DNA of 33,236 nucleotides from JAZRPG01 sp045649105 (GTDB lineage Bacteria > Bacillota > Clostridia > Oscillospirales > JAAYXM01). The position numbers and the translations under genes were made by a program. The stretch lies in contig JAZRPG010000036.1 of NCBI GenBank assembly GCA_045649105.1, positions 1-33,236 of the forward strand. The letters run 5' to 3'. Numbering within the stretch: the stretch's first letter is position 1; each line of letters opens with the position of its first letter. The notes under the pieces are model-generated. The model searched no databases, was not told the DNA's origin, and saw only the letters and a program-made list of their open reading frames with translations. Positions 14,939 to 24,300 of this stretch are shown here, in pieces.

Positions 14939-15202
14939 ACTTATTACTTCTTCACTATTCACTGAAAAATTTGTGTACGAATTTTTTGAAAGTAATAAGT
15001 AATAGTGAATAAGGAGGAAGTTAAAGGTAGCTTTGCTTACGCAAAGCTTTTTAGATGTCCTTCGAATTTGAGGGACATCTAAACCATGCGTTTTTTTCAT
15101 TCATATTTATTTTTTGAGAAAGAAGCGGAATTTACTTTTCACGGGAAGAAATGCACAGAATCAGGATAAAGTATATGAAAAACATATAAAAATCATACGG
15201 AC
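14939..15202. repeat. Non-coding stretch with stacked inverted repeats
   Basis: No gene is supported between the tRNA terminator and the next promoter. Seen here: ACTTATTACTT (14939–14949) complementary to AAGTAATAAGT (14990–15000); TTCACTATT (14951–14959) complementary to AATAGTGAA (15001–15009); an inner AAAAATT/AATTTTT pair (14965–14971/14980–14986); a perfect hairpin AGCTTTGC-TTAC-GCAAAGCT (15029–15048); and an 11-bp stem TTTAGATGTCC/GGACATCTAAA (15050–15060/15073–15083) followed by CCATGCG and seven T residues. An AAGGAGGAAG motif at 15011–15020 has no start codon after it. The rest is AT-rich and featureless. Confidence 0.6.
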
Positions 15203-15231
15203 TTGAAATTTTTACAGAATGGTGATACAAT
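15203..15231 (+). promoter_or_regulatory. Promoter for the GGDEF gene
   Basis: TTGAAA (15203–15208), 17-bp spacer, TACAAT (15226–15231), about 50 bases upstream of the coding region. Confidence 0.75.
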
Positions 15232-15281
15232 GAAATAAAAGTGTTTGTTTTCTGTATTACATAATGAAAGAAGATATAGAT

Positions 15282-17579
15282 ATGGCAACAACATATGAAC
15301 GGAAGAAACGCAGGCAAAATAATATTTTGTATTCCATTGTCACGGCTGTTTTAATATGCGTGGTCTTTTTTGCGATGGTTTTTTCTTTTTTTGTTAAGGC
15401 TGAGGATGATGCTTACGAAATGCTTCATATTCAGACAAAACAAATTAAAGACGACTTGACATTGCAGTTGAAATCCGACAGGGAAAACCTTGTTACTTTG
15501 GCGAACTTTGCGTCAAAGCTATATGCTGACGGAAAAGGCTATGACCGTATGTTCGATTCCTTTAAGCCTATTGGGCTGTTTGACAGAATCGGTATCCTTA
15601 ACCCCGACGGCACTTTTGTCACAAAAGACGGAATTGTTGATTTAAGCGGAAAAATATCGTTTGAGGAACAAGCTCTTCTGGGAGAACATGTTACCGGCAG
15701 AACTTTCAGCTATTCAGTTCAGGGTGAACAAGTGGTCCGCAGTTCTGTTCCGATTCGGGTGAACGGAGAAACTGTCGGCATTATATATGGTATCATCAAG
15801 ATTGAAACCATAAACGAAAAATATAATAATATGGCAAAAGAGCTTGGTGCTCAGGTTTTTGCTTACGATAAAGAGACGGGGAAATTTATTATAGATACAA
15901 TAAATGAAACTCCCGGTGAATTGTCAGGCTTAAAAAACAGAGAATATAATGACGGACATTCTTATGAGGCGTTAGTTAATACCGATAAAGGCTTTTCCTC
16001 GTTCAAGTCAATACGCACAGGCGAGAATTTATATGTTCACTATTCTATACTCGAGGATTTCAACTGGGGAATCATGCTTGCGCGCTATGAAAACCAGGTA
16101 TTCGAGGAAACACACAAAACATCCCGAAATTTAATTGCCATTTTTGCCGCAATTATTCTGATTATATTAGTTTATCTTAAGCTGATATTGAAAGGCGAAA
16201 AGGACAGGTCAAAATTAAATTCAGAGGCTTCAATTGTCAGACATCTTCTTTTGGAAATAAATCAGCAGCACGAAAATATAAATTCGGCATTGAAGAGAAT
16301 AAAAGAATTTTCGAGCGCCCGCTCCTGCTTTTTTGCAGATACCGACGGGGAGGATTATTACTATATAAAACCTTCTTTAAAAGAAAAAAGTTTAGTGGGC
16401 GATGAAAGAAAATATTTTATCGGTGAGCTTTTCAGATATGCTGCAAAAGTTCATAAAAACGATTTGTCTACCGGATTTATGCAGATTGTTCCCAACGGGC
16501 ACCTGTTGAAAACGAATTCCGAATTGTACAACTTTTTGATAAATCAGGATATTAAAGATGTATCTTTTGCGATTATCGCAGACAAGAACAACCATGTCAG
16601 TATCTTAGGTACAATTAATCCTAAGAAGAGTTCAGCCGTCAGAAGGCTTGTTGAGGATGTTGTGGTCTGTTTCTCAATTGCTTTGTATAACAAAAAACAT
16701 CTTAACAGAACGGAAATTGCGGCAACCACGGATTCTCTTACCGGGGTATCCAACCGTGTTACATATAAGAAGGATATTTTGAAGTTTGACGAAATGAAGC
16801 CTGAGAAGTTTTCATGCATCTATATTGATGTCAATGAGCTTCATCTTCGTAACAATAAATACGGTCATGCCGCAGGCGACGAAATGCTTATCTATATTGC
16901 CAATACATTAAAAGAGGTATTCTTCAGACACAGCATTTACCGCATGGGCGGGGATGAGTTTTTGGTATTTACAAAGAATGCCGAGCCGGAAAAAGTTAAG
17001 CAGAAGATAGAAATATTCATGGAGCAATTAAAGCCCATGGGATATAATGTAGCCATAGGCGTGTCATACAGGACGCAGAATACGAACTGCGAAGAAATGG
17101 TTCGCGAAGCTGAAATACGGATGTATGAGGCAAAAGCCCAGTATTATCAGAATAAAGAGCATCAGAGTACTTCAAAAGCAGAAGATACGGGATATGTTCA
17201 GACAAGGACAGGCATTCGTGAGATTGATACGCTGCTTTCGATTATGAAGGAACATTATAACGGTATCTATCGTGTTACGCTGGAAACAGATAAAGCATAC
17301 AGAATCCTGATGCCTGCTTATCTGGGCTATAATGAGGAAGAAGAGCATTATTCAAAGCTTCTGGCGAAATATATTGAGGAATCTGTTGATTCAGATTTCC
17401 ACAGAGCCGTTATGAGTTTTCTCAATTATGATGCGCTCAAGCGCCAGTTCCTGGAAAATAAGGTGCCCAAGATTACGTTTAAGAAGACAAACGGCGAAAC
17501 CGTAGTACTCAGCGTTTACAGATTGAATAATTCTGATGATTCTGTGTTTGAAACGCTTTGGGTGTTTGCAAAAGCATGA
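15282..17579 (+). CDS. Membrane-bound GGDEF diguanylate cyclase with extracellular sensor
   Basis: About 765 residues. Transmembrane helices at roughly 15–38 and 282–303 flank an extracytoplasmic Cache-like sensor with DRIGILNPDGTFVTKDG and VRSSVPIRVNGETVGIIYG. A cytoplasmic GAF-like linker leads to a GGDEF domain (about 470–620; DSLTGVSNR, and the active site RMGGDEF at 554–560 intact), expected to make cyclic di-GMP from GTP. The inhibitory RxxD motif is absent: FFRH occupies that place. A C-terminal region (about 640–765; GIYRVTLETDKAYRIL…) resembles the PAS-like domain seen in some gut Clostridia GGDEF proteins. ATG 15282 has AAAGAAG upstream; ATG 15264 is an alternative without one. The gene looks more AT-rich than its neighbours. 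Confidence 0.88.
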   Translation: MATTYERKKRRQNNILYSIVTAVLICVVFFAMVFSFFVKAEDDAYEMLHIQTKQIKDDLTLQLKSDRENLVTLANFASKLYADGKGYDRMFDSFKPIGLFDRIGILNPDGTFVTKDGIVDLSGKISFEEQALLGEHVTGRTFSYSVQGEQVVRSSVPIRVNGETVGIIYGIIKIETINEKYNNMAKELGAQVFAYDKETGKFIIDTINETPGELSGLKNREYNDGHSYEALVNTDKGFSSFKSIRTGENLYVHYSILEDFNWGIMLARYENQVFEETHKTSRNLIAIFAAIILIILVYLKLILKGEKDRSKLNSEASIVRHLLLEINQQHENINSALKRIKEFSSARSCFFADTDGEDYYYIKPSLKEKSLVGDERKYFIGELFRYAAKVHKNDLSTGFMQIVPNGHLLKTNSELYNFLINQDIKDVSFAIIADKNNHVSILGTINPKKSSAVRRLVEDVVVCFSIALYNKKHLNRTEIAATTDSLTGVSNRVTYKKDILKFDEMKPEKFSCIYIDVNELHLRNNKYGHAAGDEMLIYIANTLKEVFFRHSIYRMGGDEFLVFTKNAEPEKVKQKIEIFMEQLKPMGYNVAIGVSYRTQNTNCEEMVREAEIRMYEAKAQYYQNKEHQSTSKAEDTGYVQTRTGIREIDTLLSIMKEHYNGIYRVTLETDKAYRILMPAYLGYNEEEEHYSKLLAKYIEESVDSDFHRAVMSFLNYDALKRQFLENKVPKITFKKTNGETVVLSVYRLNNSDDSVFETLWVFAKA

Positions 17580-17625
17580 TTTGGTAAGCTCTGATTATTA
17601 TGACATACAGCGGCGCAATATCTGA

Positions 17626-17667
17626 CATAAAAGTCACCTTTGTCACCGGACAAAAGTGACTTTTATG
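17626..17667 (+). terminator. Long hairpin downstream of the GGDEF gene, probable terminator
   Basis: A perfect 12-bp stem CATAAAAGTCAC (17626–17637) / GTGACTTTTATG (17656–17667), then a one-base internal mismatch and an inner 6-bp stem TTTGTC/GACAAA capped by ACCG. It is followed by TGCTTTTATCC, a weak T tract, so termination is likely but not certain. From here to 17828 there is only a small stem (ATTGAG/CTCAAT, 17709–17731) and a GCCT-TGAA-AGGC hairpin near 17760; no gene or clear promoter was identified. Confidence 0.6.
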
Positions 17668-17838
17668 TGCTTTTATCCGTCAGAATTAATATTATGCTTT
17701 GCTTACAAATTGAGTTTGTTCTAAGCTCAATGGTTTTAAATGCTGCTCTGCCTCTCGAAGCCTTGAAAGGCGGTGGTATTTGTGCTATTCTTATATGGTC
17801 ATGTTTTTTTACTATGCTTAATTGATGTGAGGTAGAAG

Positions 17839-19221
17839 ATGAACGGTACACTGGTAAACGATTTGACACGCGGAAATGTGGTGAAACAGCTTTTAAAATT
17901 TGCATTTCCTCTTTTTCTTTCAAATGCATTGCAGGCGATATATAACATTGTGGATATGATTGTTGTCGGGCAATGCATGGGCGGTGTAGGTATGTCCGCA
18001 GTTTCCATAGGCGGAGATATACTGCATCTTTTGACATTTGTCGCAATGGGTTTTTCCTCAGCAGGGCAGGTTATCATAGCGCAGCATGTCGGAGCGGGAA
18101 GATATGACGATGTCAAGAAGACCATAGGGACGATGTTCACATTTCTGTTCCTTGCTTCCGTCACGATATCCGTTTTGTGTTTTCTGATCCGCGAGCCAAT
18201 GCTTAATTGGATGAATACACCCGCAGATTCATATAAGTATACGCTTGATTATACCGTTACATGTATTGCAGGGCTTGTGTTCATATATGGCTACAATATA
18301 GTAAGCGCAATTTTGCGCGGTATGGGCGACAGCCGCCGTCCGTTTATGTTTATCGCGATTGCGGCAGTGCTCAATATTGTACTCGACATAGTTTTTGTCG
18401 CGTTTTGCGGTATGGAGGTGTTCGGTGCTGCGCTTGCAACGGTAATAGGTCAGGCGGTTAGCTTTATTGTGTCGCTTATATACCTCTACAGGAGAAAAGA
18501 AAGCTTCTTTTTTGATTTTAAGCCGTCAAGCTTTATAATGGAAAAGAAAACACTTTCAGGGATTATTTCTCTTGGTGTACCGATGGCGATACAATCCGCC
18601 GCCATAAGCCTTTCAAAGATTGTCCTCATGTCATGGATTAATATGTTCGGTGTTGTGTATTCTGCTCTTGCAGGTATTTTCAATAAGATAAATACTATGA
18701 GCGCCGTTGTTTCAAATTCGTTTACTACGGCAGGCAGTGCCATGGTCGGGCAAAATCTTGGAGCAGGGAAGGATGAGCGTGTCCCTGCGATACTTAGTAC
18801 AGTCGCAATATGCGGCACTGTTATAGCAGTCGCCCTGTCTGCAGTGACGCTTTTGTTCCCTGCACAGGTTTTCTCTGCTTTCACGAGTGATGCTGCGGTT
18901 TTATCAATTGCGGGAATCCTTGTCTGGCCTATTATACTTAATTTCTTTGGCTCTGCCACGCGAAGCGTAAGCTTCTCTATCATAAACGGCTCGGGAAACA
19001 CAAAACTAAATCTTGCCGTTGCGATAATTGACGGCGTAATCAGCCGTATAGGGATTGCGGCTCTGCTCGGGTTCGCAGTCGGCATGGATTGCCTTGGCTT
19101 CTGGTATGGCGATTCGCTTGCAGGTTTTATGCCTATGGTTATCGGGCTTTCGTTCTTAATCTCGGGCAAATGGAAAACGGGCGGAAAAGCGGCTGTGGCG
19201 GAGCAGGACGGCGCAAATTGA
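17839..19221 (+). CDS. MATE-family efflux transporter
   Basis: A 460-residue multidrug and toxin extrusion protein with about 12 membrane helices in two homologous halves. Diagnostic features are the N-terminal LLKFAFPLFLSNALQAIYNIVDMIVVGQ, SAGQVIIAQHVGAGRYDDVKK, the linker after YGYNIVSAILRGMGDSRRPF, and the second-half GSAMVGQNLGAGKDERV. Members use Na+ or H+ gradients to export cationic compounds; the substrate is not predictable. ATG 17839 follows TGAGGTAG. It lies 31 bases upstream of the phosphopantetheinyl transferase gene, probably co-transcribed, although no shared function is evident. Confidence 0.93.
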   Translation: MNGTLVNDLTRGNVVKQLLKFAFPLFLSNALQAIYNIVDMIVVGQCMGGVGMSAVSIGGDILHLLTFVAMGFSSAGQVIIAQHVGAGRYDDVKKTIGTMFTFLFLASVTISVLCFLIREPMLNWMNTPADSYKYTLDYTVTCIAGLVFIYGYNIVSAILRGMGDSRRPFMFIAIAAVLNIVLDIVFVAFCGMEVFGAALATVIGQAVSFIVSLIYLYRRKESFFFDFKPSSFIMEKKTLSGIISLGVPMAIQSAAISLSKIVLMSWINMFGVVYSALAGIFNKINTMSAVVSNSFTTAGSAMVGQNLGAGKDERVPAILSTVAICGTVIAVALSAVTLLFPAQVFSAFTSDAAVLSIAGILVWPIILNFFGSATRSVSFSIINGSGNTKLNLAVAIIDGVISRIGIAALLGFAVGMDCLGFWYGDSLAGFMPMVIGLSFLISGKWKTGGKAAVAEQDGAN

Positions 19222-19252
19222 GTTGTCTTATTTTAGGATAGGAGGAATCTTT

Positions 19253-19903
19253 TTGAGGCTGTTTTTGCTTGATGTTTCGCCTCTTGAGGATGAGGCTCTG
19301 TTTTTGAAATGCTATGGAGAATGCACTGAGTCAAGGCGCAGGAAAACGGACAGGCTTAAGAATCAGGCGGACAGGCGGCTGTGCGTCGGGTGTGGCGTTC
19401 TTCTGTCTGCGATTTTCAGAGAATACGGAATAAAGAAACCGAAGTTAAAGATATCTGAGTACGGAAAGCCGTATTTGGATGGCGAGAGGCTCTTTTTAAA
19501 TCTGTCACACTCAGGGAAATATGCCGCAGCGGCGGTTTCGGATGCTGAGGTCGGGATAGATATTGAGAAATGCCGAAGGGTTAACTTAAAGGTAGCGGAC
19601 AGATATTTTACAGCAGCGGAGCGTGAATATATATACTCAAAAGCAGAAGAGAAAGAGAGGCAAGATGCTTTTCTCAGCCTCTGGACAAAGAAAGAGAGCT
19701 TTTTAAAAGCTGTCGGTAAGGGGCTTAATATCCCGCTTGATTCGTTTGATGTGCTGTGCGACGGCGACGGAATGCGGGAGCTCTTTTTTGATAATATAAA
19801 GTATTACATATATGAGTACAAAATGGATGGATATATCGCTTCCTTGTGCGGTCAGAAGCCGCAAAAGGAAGCTTTGCACGCGGAAAGTGTACTTATAAAA
19901 TAA
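19253..19903 (+). CDS. 4'-phosphopantetheinyl transferase, Sfp type
   Basis: A 216-residue enzyme that transfers phosphopantetheine from CoA to carrier-protein serines. The two family motifs are present: VGIDIE (D103, E105, Mg2+ binding) and WTKKESFLKAVGKGL (W144 to K152). The N-terminal half has the Sfp-like LSHSGKYAAAAVSD. Sfp-type enzymes act on NRPS/PKS carriers and sometimes on fatty-acid ACP; no carrier-protein or synthase gene is in the window. I chose TTG 19253, which follows a perfect AGGAGG; the upstream in-frame start at 19223 would place that site within the coding region. Confidence 0.9.
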   Translation: MRLFLLDVSPLEDEALFLKCYGECTESRRRKTDRLKNQADRRLCVGCGVLLSAIFREYGIKKPKLKISEYGKPYLDGERLFLNLSHSGKYAAAAVSDAEVGIDIEKCRRVNLKVADRYFTAAEREYIYSKAEEKERQDAFLSLWTKKESFLKAVGKGLNIPLDSFDVLCDGDGMRELFFDNIKYYIYEYKMDGYIASLCGQKPQKEALHAESVLIK

Positions 19904-19906
19904 AAA

Positions 19907-19938
19907 CAGCCCGGAAAACCAATCTGTTTTCCGGGCTG
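19907..19938. terminator. Bidirectional terminator between convergent genes
   Basis: A perfect 13-bp stem CAGCCCGGAAAAC (19907–19919) / GTTTTCCGGGCTG (19926–19938) with a 6-base loop. A-rich sequence precedes it and T-rich sequence follows it, so it can serve both the phosphopantetheinyl transferase gene and the facing SLH gene. Confidence 0.9.
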
Positions 19939-19951
19939 AAATTGTATTTTC

Positions 19952-21061
19952 TTATTTAATAATATCGAGGAATTTATAAATCATCTGGCAGGCCTCGCTT
20001 CGGAGAGCATTTGCCTTGGGTGCAAAGATGTTTCCGGGCTTTCCGGTAATTATTCCTGCAATCTGCATGGCGGAGACGGCATCAGCAGCATATCCGGATA
20101 TCTCAGCACTGTCTGCGAAAACTGATGCAGATGTTCTTTCCGGAAGATCGGTCTTTGCAATTTTCTCTGCGTATCTCTTTATCATTACTGCCATATCCTG
20201 GCGCGATATGAGCGCATCGGGTGCAAAGGATGTTTCGGAGGTTCCGGTAACGATGCCGTTTGAATATGCCCATGAAACAGCTTTTGCATGCCATGCATCT
20301 GCCTTGACATCGGCAAAGGGCGTCGCAGTATCGGAAAGCTGCGCACCGGACATGTTTGCAAGTATTGTTGCAAACTGTGCGCGTGTGACGGGAGCATTGG
20401 GGGCAAATGAGTTTGCGCTCATGCCGTTTACGATATTCTGCTCATTAAGAGCCATAACAGCCTGGTAAAACCAATCACCCTTGGAAACATCGGAGAATTT
20501 TTGCGGGGAAACCACGGGCGCAGGAGTCCAGTTGGCGTAAACTATCGTGCTTGAGTAGAGCGGGGCAGAGAAGTCAAACGGGATTGTGCAGATTGTATCG
20601 GCATACCAGCCTGCAAATACATATCCGGTTTTTGAGGGGATAATTGCGGGCTCCTGTACGGGGGTTCCTGATTCCACATATGCGGTGTTGAGCTCGCTGC
20701 CGCCGTTTGTATCAAATGTGACGGAAACAGTTTCCTTGACATCTGCCTGTTTTATAGCGAATACGGCGTTGATTTTTACGTCTTTTGCAGGCATTATAAA
20801 TGTCGCGCTGTATTCAGAGGTGCGATTAATCAGCACATCGGAGGTGACCCAGCCGTAGAACACAAAGCCTTCGGCGGCAAAGGCGCTTATGGTGACGACC
20901 TCGCCTGCAGAGTAGAACGGCTTATCCGTCCTTGCAAGACCGCCGCCCTCACTTACGAATGAAACGGTGTAGGTATCTGCTGCAGAAGCGACTGCCGAAA
21001 AGCTTAAAAGCATCGCTAAAATAAGGGAAAAAGATATAAGTTTCTTTGATATTCCTGTCAT
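19952..21061 (-). CDS. Secreted SLH-domain protein with InlB-type B-repeat
   Basis: A 369-residue surface protein. A signal peptide (LISFSLILAMLLSFSAVASA) would be cut near residue 27. Two beta-rich modules follow: about 30–100, and a Listeria–Bacteroides InlB B-repeat at about 113–180 (VTFDTNGGS … GYVFAGWYAD … YANW). Three SLH domains fill about 190–369, with TRAE-motif variants VTRAQ, ISRQD and ALRSE. SLH domains bind pyruvylated secondary cell-wall polymer or related sugars, so the protein is expected on the cell surface. ATG 21061 has GGAAGGAGT upstream; an earlier in-frame start at 21094 lies before that site. It is divergent from the larger SLH gene. Confidence 0.92.
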   Translation of the reverse strand: MTGISKKLISFSLILAMLLSFSAVASAADTYTVSFVSEGGGLARTDKPFYSAGEVVTISAFAAEGFVFYGWVTSDVLINRTSEYSATFIMPAKDVKINAVFAIKQADVKETVSVTFDTNGGSELNTAYVESGTPVQEPAIIPSKTGYVFAGWYADTICTIPFDFSAPLYSSTIVYANWTPAPVVSPQKFSDVSKGDWFYQAVMALNEQNIVNGMSANSFAPNAPVTRAQFATILANMSGAQLSDTATPFADVKADAWHAKAVSWAYSNGIVTGTSETSFAPDALISRQDMAVMIKRYAEKIAKTDLPERTSASVFADSAEISGYAADAVSAMQIAGIITGKPGNIFAPKANALRSEACQMIYKFLDIIK

Positions 21062-21100
21062 GTTTTTCGTACTCCTTCCTATTTGGAAATCCATGAAATT

Positions 21101-21129
21101 ATTATAGACTTTTTTTTACATATAGTCAA
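21101..21129 (-). promoter_or_regulatory. Promoter for the smaller SLH gene
   Basis: On the minus strand: TTGACT (21129–21124), 17-bp spacer, TATAAT (21106–21101). The 5' leader would be about 35 bases. Confidence 0.85.
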
Positions 21130-21162
21130 TGTGAAAGATGATTTTTGAATAAAAACAATAAC

Positions 21163-21178
21163 GGCGAATATTGGCGAA
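21163..21178. promoter_or_regulatory. Direct repeat GGCGAA between divergent SLH promoters, possible operator
   Basis: GGCGAA at 21163–21168 and 21173–21178, a 10-bp period (one helical turn), lies between the two -35 boxes. Such spacing suits a dimeric activator binding one DNA face. The repeat is seen; operator function is inferred. Confidence 0.35.
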
Positions 21179-21194
21179 AGTTGAAATTATTTCA

Positions 21195-21223
21195 TTGACT
21201 TTTCTTTAAAATTCGTCTATTAT
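21195..21223 (+). promoter_or_regulatory. Promoter for the large SLH gene
   Basis: TTGACT (21195–21200), 17-bp spacer, TATTAT (21218–21223). Transcription from near 21231 would give a leader of about 130 bases. Confidence 0.75.
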
Positions 21224-21269
21224 ATACATATATAGTATTGCGCTTTTTTTTACATACTGCAAGTTGTGG

Positions 21270-21355
21270 GAAAGCGCGCTTTCAAAAATTCGGCCTGTCG
21301 CCTGCCGAAAAGGCGCACCCGCGTAAATTTCCGCAAAGTCGGTGCGGGGACGGAG
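21270..21355 (+). promoter_or_regulatory. Structured 5' leader of the large SLH gene
   Basis: After the 14-base palindrome GAAAGCGCGCTTTC (21270–21283), two hairpins compete: TTCGGC (21289–21294) with GCCGAA (21304–21309), versus CGCCT (21299–21303) with AGGCG (21311–21315). A third stem, CGCACC (21314–21319) with GGTGCG (21341–21346), overlaps the second and ends next to the ribosome-binding region GGGGACGGAG (21346–21355). The pattern is switch-like, but I could not match it to a named riboswitch class. Confidence 0.4.
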
Positions 21356-21361
21356 TTAATT

Positions 21362-24300
21362 ATGAGAAAGCTTAAAAATACGATGAAGCGGGTAGTGAAT
21401 ATTGTGCTTGCAATATCCATGCTGTTGTCGGTTGTATCGGTCGGCGCTTATGCTGCTGATACAAATCCCAAGGTTTTAAGCGTTAAATTGAGCGAGACCA
21501 GGACATTTGCGACAATTGAGTTTGACAGGGATATTGAAGCGAATACGACAAACCTGACAGGACGCGTAAAAATCAGCAAAAACGGAGGAAGCTTGTATTC
21601 ACTCGGTACAGGCAGTGATGTTTCCGTGTCAGGGAAATATATGTACATAACAGTTCGGACGGCGATTTCAACGCCGAATAACTACTTCTCCATTTCTGCC
21701 GATACACTTGTTGGGCAGACAGAAGCAATAAAAACTCCGACCTTTACGGGAGAGGAGCCGGAGCTTCTTGAGAAGAATAATGTTCTTCTCAGCGATGGAG
21801 GAAACACTGTTACAATAAAGTTCAAGAAGCCGTTTAAAGGCTATCCGAGTGATGATTCGCTTGCAAACGGATATATAACGCTTGCAAGAAGCGGATCGTC
21901 ATACACAGAGGTAATTCCGTCTGACGATATTACGGTAAACGGTGACGGCTGTGAGATTGTGATATACCTTGCTGAGCCGCTTACGGGCAACAGGTCAAGA
22001 TTTAAGATTGCGGCAGGAAAGATTCAGGATAAGGCAACGGGCAACATTAATCTGTCTGACATCACTACGGGATATATCGATGCGACAAGCAGCGCAACTG
22101 TACCCGAGGTGGATTATATTGATATAAGCGACGACAGATATACCGCAACGATATACTTTACGTCCAAAATAAAGAATGCGTACAGCCAGAGCGGTGTTTC
22201 CACCAGCGCGGCAAATTCGCTTCTTAAATCTCATATCTGGATAAGCCGCGGCTCAAGCGACAAGTATGAGACGCTCGGCGGCGCAGATACTCTGACAGTC
22301 GGCACGAATTATATCCGCATTAAGTTTGACCAGTCGCTCTCGTCCAGCAGAAACTATATTAAGATTGATGAGAGAAGCCTTACTGATTACAGCGGAAATA
22401 TTATAGACGAGGAAATTGAGACGGGCAATCTTACAAGCGGTTCGTCAAGCAATACGGTAAAGCCTGCATATGCAAGCGCATTCCTGACGAGCAATACGCG
22501 TGTTGTGATTTACTTCACGACTAAGATTCAGAGAAACCCGAGCATAACAGCGTCTGAGCTTCGTTCAAGGATAAGCGTTTCAAGAAACGGAGGGTCTTAT
22601 CAGACACTCTCCTCATATGACAGCGTTTCAATCTCCGATACAATGATGACCATATCCTTAAGAACACCGCTCAGCGGGTCGAACAATAAAATAAGAATAG
22701 CCGCAAACTCGATAGCATCAACATCGGGAAATGTCCTTTCAACCGCAGTTACAACATCAAGTCTTGCTGCAGGGAATGCTTCTTCCGAGGACGAGGATGA
22801 TTATTACGGCGGCTATCCCGAGTATGCAAGCATAGAATATTCGCCTGAGGCAAAGCGCGTCAGAATATATTTTAAGGACGACATAAAAAAGGTTTCGTCT
22901 GTAAACCTTGCAGACTTTATCGGTCTTTCGAGGAACGGCAGCTCATATGTGAACCTTTCCTCGGTTGACAAGGTTGAGATTTATCCGTCAAACGCTATAA
23001 ATATAGTCCTTGCAACTCCGCTTGAAGGAGAGCGCAACAGATTCCGCATTTCAGGCGGTGCCATTGCTGATTACAGTACGGGATATGTTCTCAATGAAAA
23101 TGTTATTACCGAATATGTAAGCGCTGACAGCAGCACAAGCAACCCGTCGAGCGGAGTTTCCGATTATAATTCGGGCGTCGATGCTTCTCTCTCTGATGAT
23201 TTCTATACAATAACACTTAAATTTGCAGAGCCGATATATAACAATACCGCATCTGTTGCCGAGCTCAAAGAAAAAATCCAGCTTTCGAGAACCGGCTCAT
23301 TTGTAACACTCGGCACAAATGATTATGTCCGTCTGAACTCGGCTGACGGTGAACTTGTTGTAATACTGGCAGAGCCGATAAAGAATTTTTATTCACAGAT
23401 AAAGGTGCGTTCAGGAGCTCTTCGTGATGTCGATAATAAAACGATAAGCTCGGATATTCTGACAGGTGCACTCGGTGAAAATTGCGAGAATGTGTCAGCG
23501 TATATTGACGATGTTCCGGTATCGGATATAGTGAGCGGCACAAACAACGGCACCTCATATGTGGCTACAGTTTCAGGGGCAGCAGTCCTTGCTGAGCTTG
23601 GAAAGAGCACAAAGGCAAAAGAGCTTTTGGTAAAGCTCCCTGAAGGTGCTTTGAACGGGACACTTAATGTATCCGGCGAGGTAGCAGAGCTCATGAAGAA
23701 TCAGGGCGGAACAATCGCGCTGTCCTGCGGAGCGGCTACATACTATATGCCGATGAGCAATGCCGAGGGTATAACGAGCGGAAACACATTGTCCGTTACG
23801 ATAAACGGTGCGGCTTCCGCGTCAACACAGAATCTTAATTCCGCGGCAGGAAAGGACAGCTTCTCAGTCGAAAATCCTGCAAAGGAATTTTCCGCAAAGA
23901 TTGTAAACGCAGACGGCTCGCAGAAGGCAATAGCACATAATAGCTTTGCTAAAAAACGCTTCATGATTGAGGGGAATAAGAGCACAAAAACGGCACTTAC
24001 GGCAGTGAGAATTGAAAAATCCGGAAATGTAGTGCCGGTTCCGTCAGCTGCAAATACGAAGGGCGGCAACATTTATGTCACGGCTGATACCTTAAAAGAC
24101 GGAGCATATGCGCTTATATCTGCATCGCACTCATTCACAGATACTCCGACATGGGCAGTCGGTCCGACAAATCAGCTTGCGTCCAGACTGATACTTGAAA
24201 ACGCGACGGGAACAAAAATTAACCCGTCAGAAGCGATTTCAAGAGCTGAAACGGTAAAGATAATTTCAAGGACACTCGGCGTTCTCAGCGATATGGGCGG

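Noticed and set aside
17640..17825. A 61-codon open frame between the GGDEF and MATE genes
   Set aside because: It starts inside the long hairpin, has no ribosome-binding site and no similarity I recognise. Decay of an older gene is possible but unsupported.
18486..19169. A 227-codon open frame antisense to the MATE gene
   Set aside because: It has no ribosome-binding site or recognisable motif, and the sense strand is a full MATE transporter.
21270..21355. Cyclic di-GMP (GEMM-I) riboswitch, suggested by a CGCAAAG stretch
   Set aside because: The GGGCAAACC-like segment, GAAA tetraloop hairpin and receptor stem in the required order are not visible, so the class is not assigned.
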